From JAMXLO01 sp036265005 (GTDB taxonomy: Bacteria > Pseudomonadota > Alphaproteobacteria > Acetobacterales > Acetobacteraceae), in NCBI GenBank assembly GCA_036265005.1, contig DATAPW010000160.1, forward strand, positions 1 to 23,662: a stretch of DNA of 23,662 bases. Direction: 5' to 3'. The notes below the pieces were generated by a model. That model did no database searches, was not told the origin of the DNA, and was given only the letters and a program-made list of their open reading frames with translations. The translations under genes were made by a program, and so were the position numbers. Shown one piece after another: positions 21,856-23,662 of the stretch. Numbering within the stretch: the stretch's first letter is position 1; every line of letters starts with the position of its first letter.

Positions 21856-22848
21856 ATGAAGATCTCTATTCTGGGCGGCGGTGGCTTCCTGGGCCGCAAA
21901 GTCGCAGCTCGCCTCTCGAGGGACGGCAAACTCGGTGACCAGGCGATTACCGGGCTCACCCTGTTCGACATCGCGGCCCCACCCAAGCCGAACGCCGCGT
22001 TTCCGGTTACCGCCGTTGCAGGCGACATCGTGGACCTGCCGCCCGAGGCGGTGCCGCCCGACACCGATGTGATCTTTCACCTCGCCGCGGTCGTATCGGC
22101 GCAGGCCGAGGCAAACTACGAGCTAGGCCGCCGGGTCAACCTCCGCGGTACCGACGCGGTGGTCGATGCCTGCCGCCGCCTGGTTGCCGCCGGTCGCAGG
22201 CCCCCCCGCGTGGTATTCACCTCGTCTGTCGCCAGCTTCGGCGGTGGGCAGGACGCGAGCCTGCTGGATGACGCCCGGCAGCTTCCGACAAACAGCTATG
22301 GCGCACAGAAGGCGGCAGCCGAGTTGATCTTGGCGGATGCGTCGCGCCGGGGCTTTCTCGACGTGGTTTCGCTGCGCCTCCCCACGGTGATCGTCCGGCC
22401 CGGTCGGCCCAATCGCGCCGCCAGTTCGTTCCTCTCGGCAATCGTCCGGGAGCCATTGTTGGGACTGCCGGCCGATCTGCCGGTGTCGGACGCCTTTGCG
22501 GCCTGGGTCTGCAGCCCGCGCCGCGCGGTCGACTGGCTGCTGCATGCGGCGGCGATGGACACGTCGCTGATGGGCCTCGACCGCGGCGTCAATCCGCCCG
22601 GGATCAGCACCACGATCGCCCACCTGCTGCAGGCGCTGGATGAGGTGAAGCCCGGCGCGTCGGCTTTGGTGCGGCGAATCGAGGACAAGGAGATTGCCGA
22701 CATAATCGGGTTATGGCCGCCGGCCTTCGAGGCTATCCGCACGCATATGCTCAACTTCGCCGCGCACGAGCCGGTGGTCGATGTGATACGCGCCTTTATA
22801 GAGGATGACCTCGCGGCAACCCGCGCCGAGCGGGGGCTGGATCCGTAG
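21856..22848 (+). CDS. denD: D-erythronate dehydrogenase-like extended SDR
   Basis: A 330-aa NAD-dependent epimerase/dehydratase-type short-chain dehydrogenase. The glycine-rich motif ILGGGGFLGRKVA (5-17), D60 in AGDIVDLP, the FTSSVASFGG serine (S123/S124 area) and the catalytic Y148-x3-K152 (NSYGAQKAA) are all present. The stretch LRLPTVIVRPGRPNRAASSF closely follows the DenD subgroup, which oxidises D-erythronate at C2 in tetronate catabolism. The ATG at 21856 has CGGAGG five bases upstream. The kinase and isomerase partners of that pathway (DenK or OtnK, OtnI, OtnC) are absent here, so substrate assignment rests on sequence resemblance alone. Confidence 0.83.
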   Translation: MKISILGGGGFLGRKVAARLSRDGKLGDQAITGLTLFDIAAPPKPNAAFPVTAVAGDIVDLPPEAVPPDTDVIFHLAAVVSAQAEANYELGRRVNLRGTDAVVDACRRLVAAGRRPPRVVFTSSVASFGGGQDASLLDDARQLPTNSYGAQKAAAELILADASRRGFLDVVSLRLPTVIVRPGRPNRAASSFLSAIVREPLLGLPADLPVSDAFAAWVCSPRRAVDWLLHAAAMDTSLMGLDRGVNPPGISTTIAHLLQALDEVKPGASALVRRIEDKEIADIIGLWPPAFEAIRTHMLNFAAHEPVVDVIRAFIEDDLAATRAERGLDP

Positions 22849-23013
22849 GAGCCGTAGCGCGGCCCGGAGTTTCGGCCGTGCAAAGGCTTAATTGCGACTT
22901 ACAAACGATTAATTTACCACACTCCGTGGCAAAAGCGCATCGCGGCGGTTGATCCCACAGCGCACAAGTTCCAAGAATGGGTCCGTATCTCGCTGGCCCG
23001 CTGGACGTCGCAC

Positions 23014-23662
23014 ATGTCGACACTTCCTGGCGACTCAACTCTCGCGGGCGCCCCGGCAGCCCCGCACGCCAGGAAAACTGCGGCCGCTCGCCCGCACCGC
23101 CCGCGGCGCCATTTTGGCGATGCCGTCCTGCATGCCCCGCAAACATTGCGAGCGCTGGTCCGTGCGGACGAAGTCTGGCTGGTGGTGCTGTCTGCCTTCG
23201 TCGGCTGTGGCGCGGGCATCGCGGTCTGGATAATGACCGGGACAACCCAGCTGATCCATGAAGTGCTGTTCGGCATTGGGGTGGGCGAGCGCCTCAGCGC
23301 CATGGTCGAGCTCGATCCGATCCGCACCGTTGTCGTGCCCACCCTGGGCGGGCTGGCGCTGGGCCTGGTCGGCCTGGCGGTGGTCTATTACCGGCCACGC
23401 CGCGCCGTGGACCCGATCGAGGCCAATGCGCTGTACGGCGGGCGCATGTCGCTCAACGATAGCCTGATCGTCGTGGCGCAGACGATCATATCGAACGGCG
23501 TTGGTGCGTCGATCGGCCTCGAGGCCGGCTACACCCAGATCGGCGCGGCGATGGCCTCGCGCTTCGGCCGCATGTTCCGGGTCCGACGCAATGACCTGCG
23601 CCTGCTGGTCGGCTGCGGCGCCGCGGCCGCCATCGCCGGCGCGTTCGGCGCGCCGCTCGCCG
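23014..23662 (+). CDS. ClC-family chloride channel/transporter, 3' end outside the window
   Basis: The first 216 codons of a ClC protein, open to the window edge. An N-terminal Ala/Pro/Arg-rich tail (1-50) precedes the first membrane helix (VWLVVLSAFVGCGAGIAVWIM), a second long helical stretch (TVVVPTLGGLALGLVGLAVVYY) and the filter region NGVGASIGLEAGYTQIG. DLRLLVGCGAAAAIAGAFGAPLA matches the conserved helix that follows in ClC proteins. The gating glutamate is kept (E170), but GREGP is changed to GLEAG. The GSGIP serine region reads RRAVDPIE, so the chloride-coordinating serine appears lost. The ATG at 23014 is the first in-frame one; its ribosome site is poor. It probably transports anions across the inner membrane. 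Confidence 0.87.
   Translation, partial: MSTLPGDSTLAGAPAAPHARKTAAARPHRPRRHFGDAVLHAPQTLRALVRADEVWLVVLSAFVGCGAGIAVWIMTGTTQLIHEVLFGIGVGERLSAMVELDPIRTVVVPTLGGLALGLVGLAVVYYRPRRAVDPIEANALYGGRMSLNDSLIVVAQTIISNGVGASIGLEAGYTQIGAAMASRFGRMFRVRRNDLRLLVGCGAAAAIAGAFGAPLA

Noticed and set aside
22892..22919. AT-rich patch before the ClC gene as a promoter
   Set aside because: A TTGCGA is present, but no -10-like hexamer lies at a proper distance, so it is only noted.
1..23662. CRISPR arrays, tRNA genes, rRNA genes, transposases, attachment sites
   Set aside because: No regularly spaced direct repeats, no cloverleaf-like sequence and no integrase or transposase motifs were seen by reading; a tRNAscan or CRISPR finder run was not possible.

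Overview
The window is a GC-rich, gene-dense bacterial segment with short gaps, ATGA/GTGA-type overlaps and frequent GTG/TTG starts. The gene families (RpoH-type sigma factor, HTH-methyltransferase/MetF pair, hydantoinase subunits, NMT1-type ABC transporter, DUF2939) suggest an alphaproteobacterium, perhaps Rhodospirillales/Acetobacteraceae. That placement is inference from family content; no rRNA, tRNA or taxonomic marker is present. I saw no insertion sequence, phage gene or CRISPR array.

Left part (1-4860). A plus-strand operon encodes a TauD/TfdA dioxygenase, a DUF35 OB-fold protein and a thiolase-fold protein that lacks the usual nucleophilic cysteine. It converges on a minus-strand pair: a methyltransferase with an N-terminal HTH-like segment, overlapping by one base with a remote MetF homologue. 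A perfect 9-bp hairpin (4826-4850) separates this pair from the next operon.

Transport/redox operon (9485 down to 4861, minus strand). Order of transcription is zinc alcohol dehydrogenase, ABC permease (TTG start), NMT1-like binding protein, ABC ATPase (GTG start) and Gfo/Idh/MocA oxidoreductase. The tight spacing suggests a single transcript for uptake and oxidation of an unidentified small organic molecule.

Middle (9486-14932). A 309-bp gap is packed with inverted repeats, including a REP-like element and an 11-bp perfect hairpin. It is followed by a secreted low-complexity Ser/Thr/Asn/Gly/Ala-rich protein and a PaaI-type thioesterase (minus), an M20 metallopeptidase (plus), a PrpF-family isomerase (minus) and an RpoH-like sigma factor (minus). 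A 20-bp imperfect hairpin lies between the convergent peptidase and prpF genes. The sigma gene is divergent from hyuBA, and the 320-bp gap between them holds a 20-bp operator-like palindrome.

Right part (14933-23662). It contains hyuB-hyuA (hydantoinase/oxoprolinase subunits), a D-2-hydroxyacid dehydrogenase, a DUF2939 membrane-anchored protein, a diaminopropionate ammonia-lyase divergent from a D-erythronate dehydrogenase-like SDR, and the start of a divergent ClC chloride-channel gene cut by the window edge.

Overall this is a catabolic neighbourhood for amides, amino acids and hydroxyacids. Apart from the RpoH-like sigma factor and the HTH-like segment on the methyltransferase, it encodes no recognisable regulator. 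The parts least explained by known systems are the HTH-methyltransferase/MetF pair and the cysteine-less thiolase/DUF35/dioxygenase operon.
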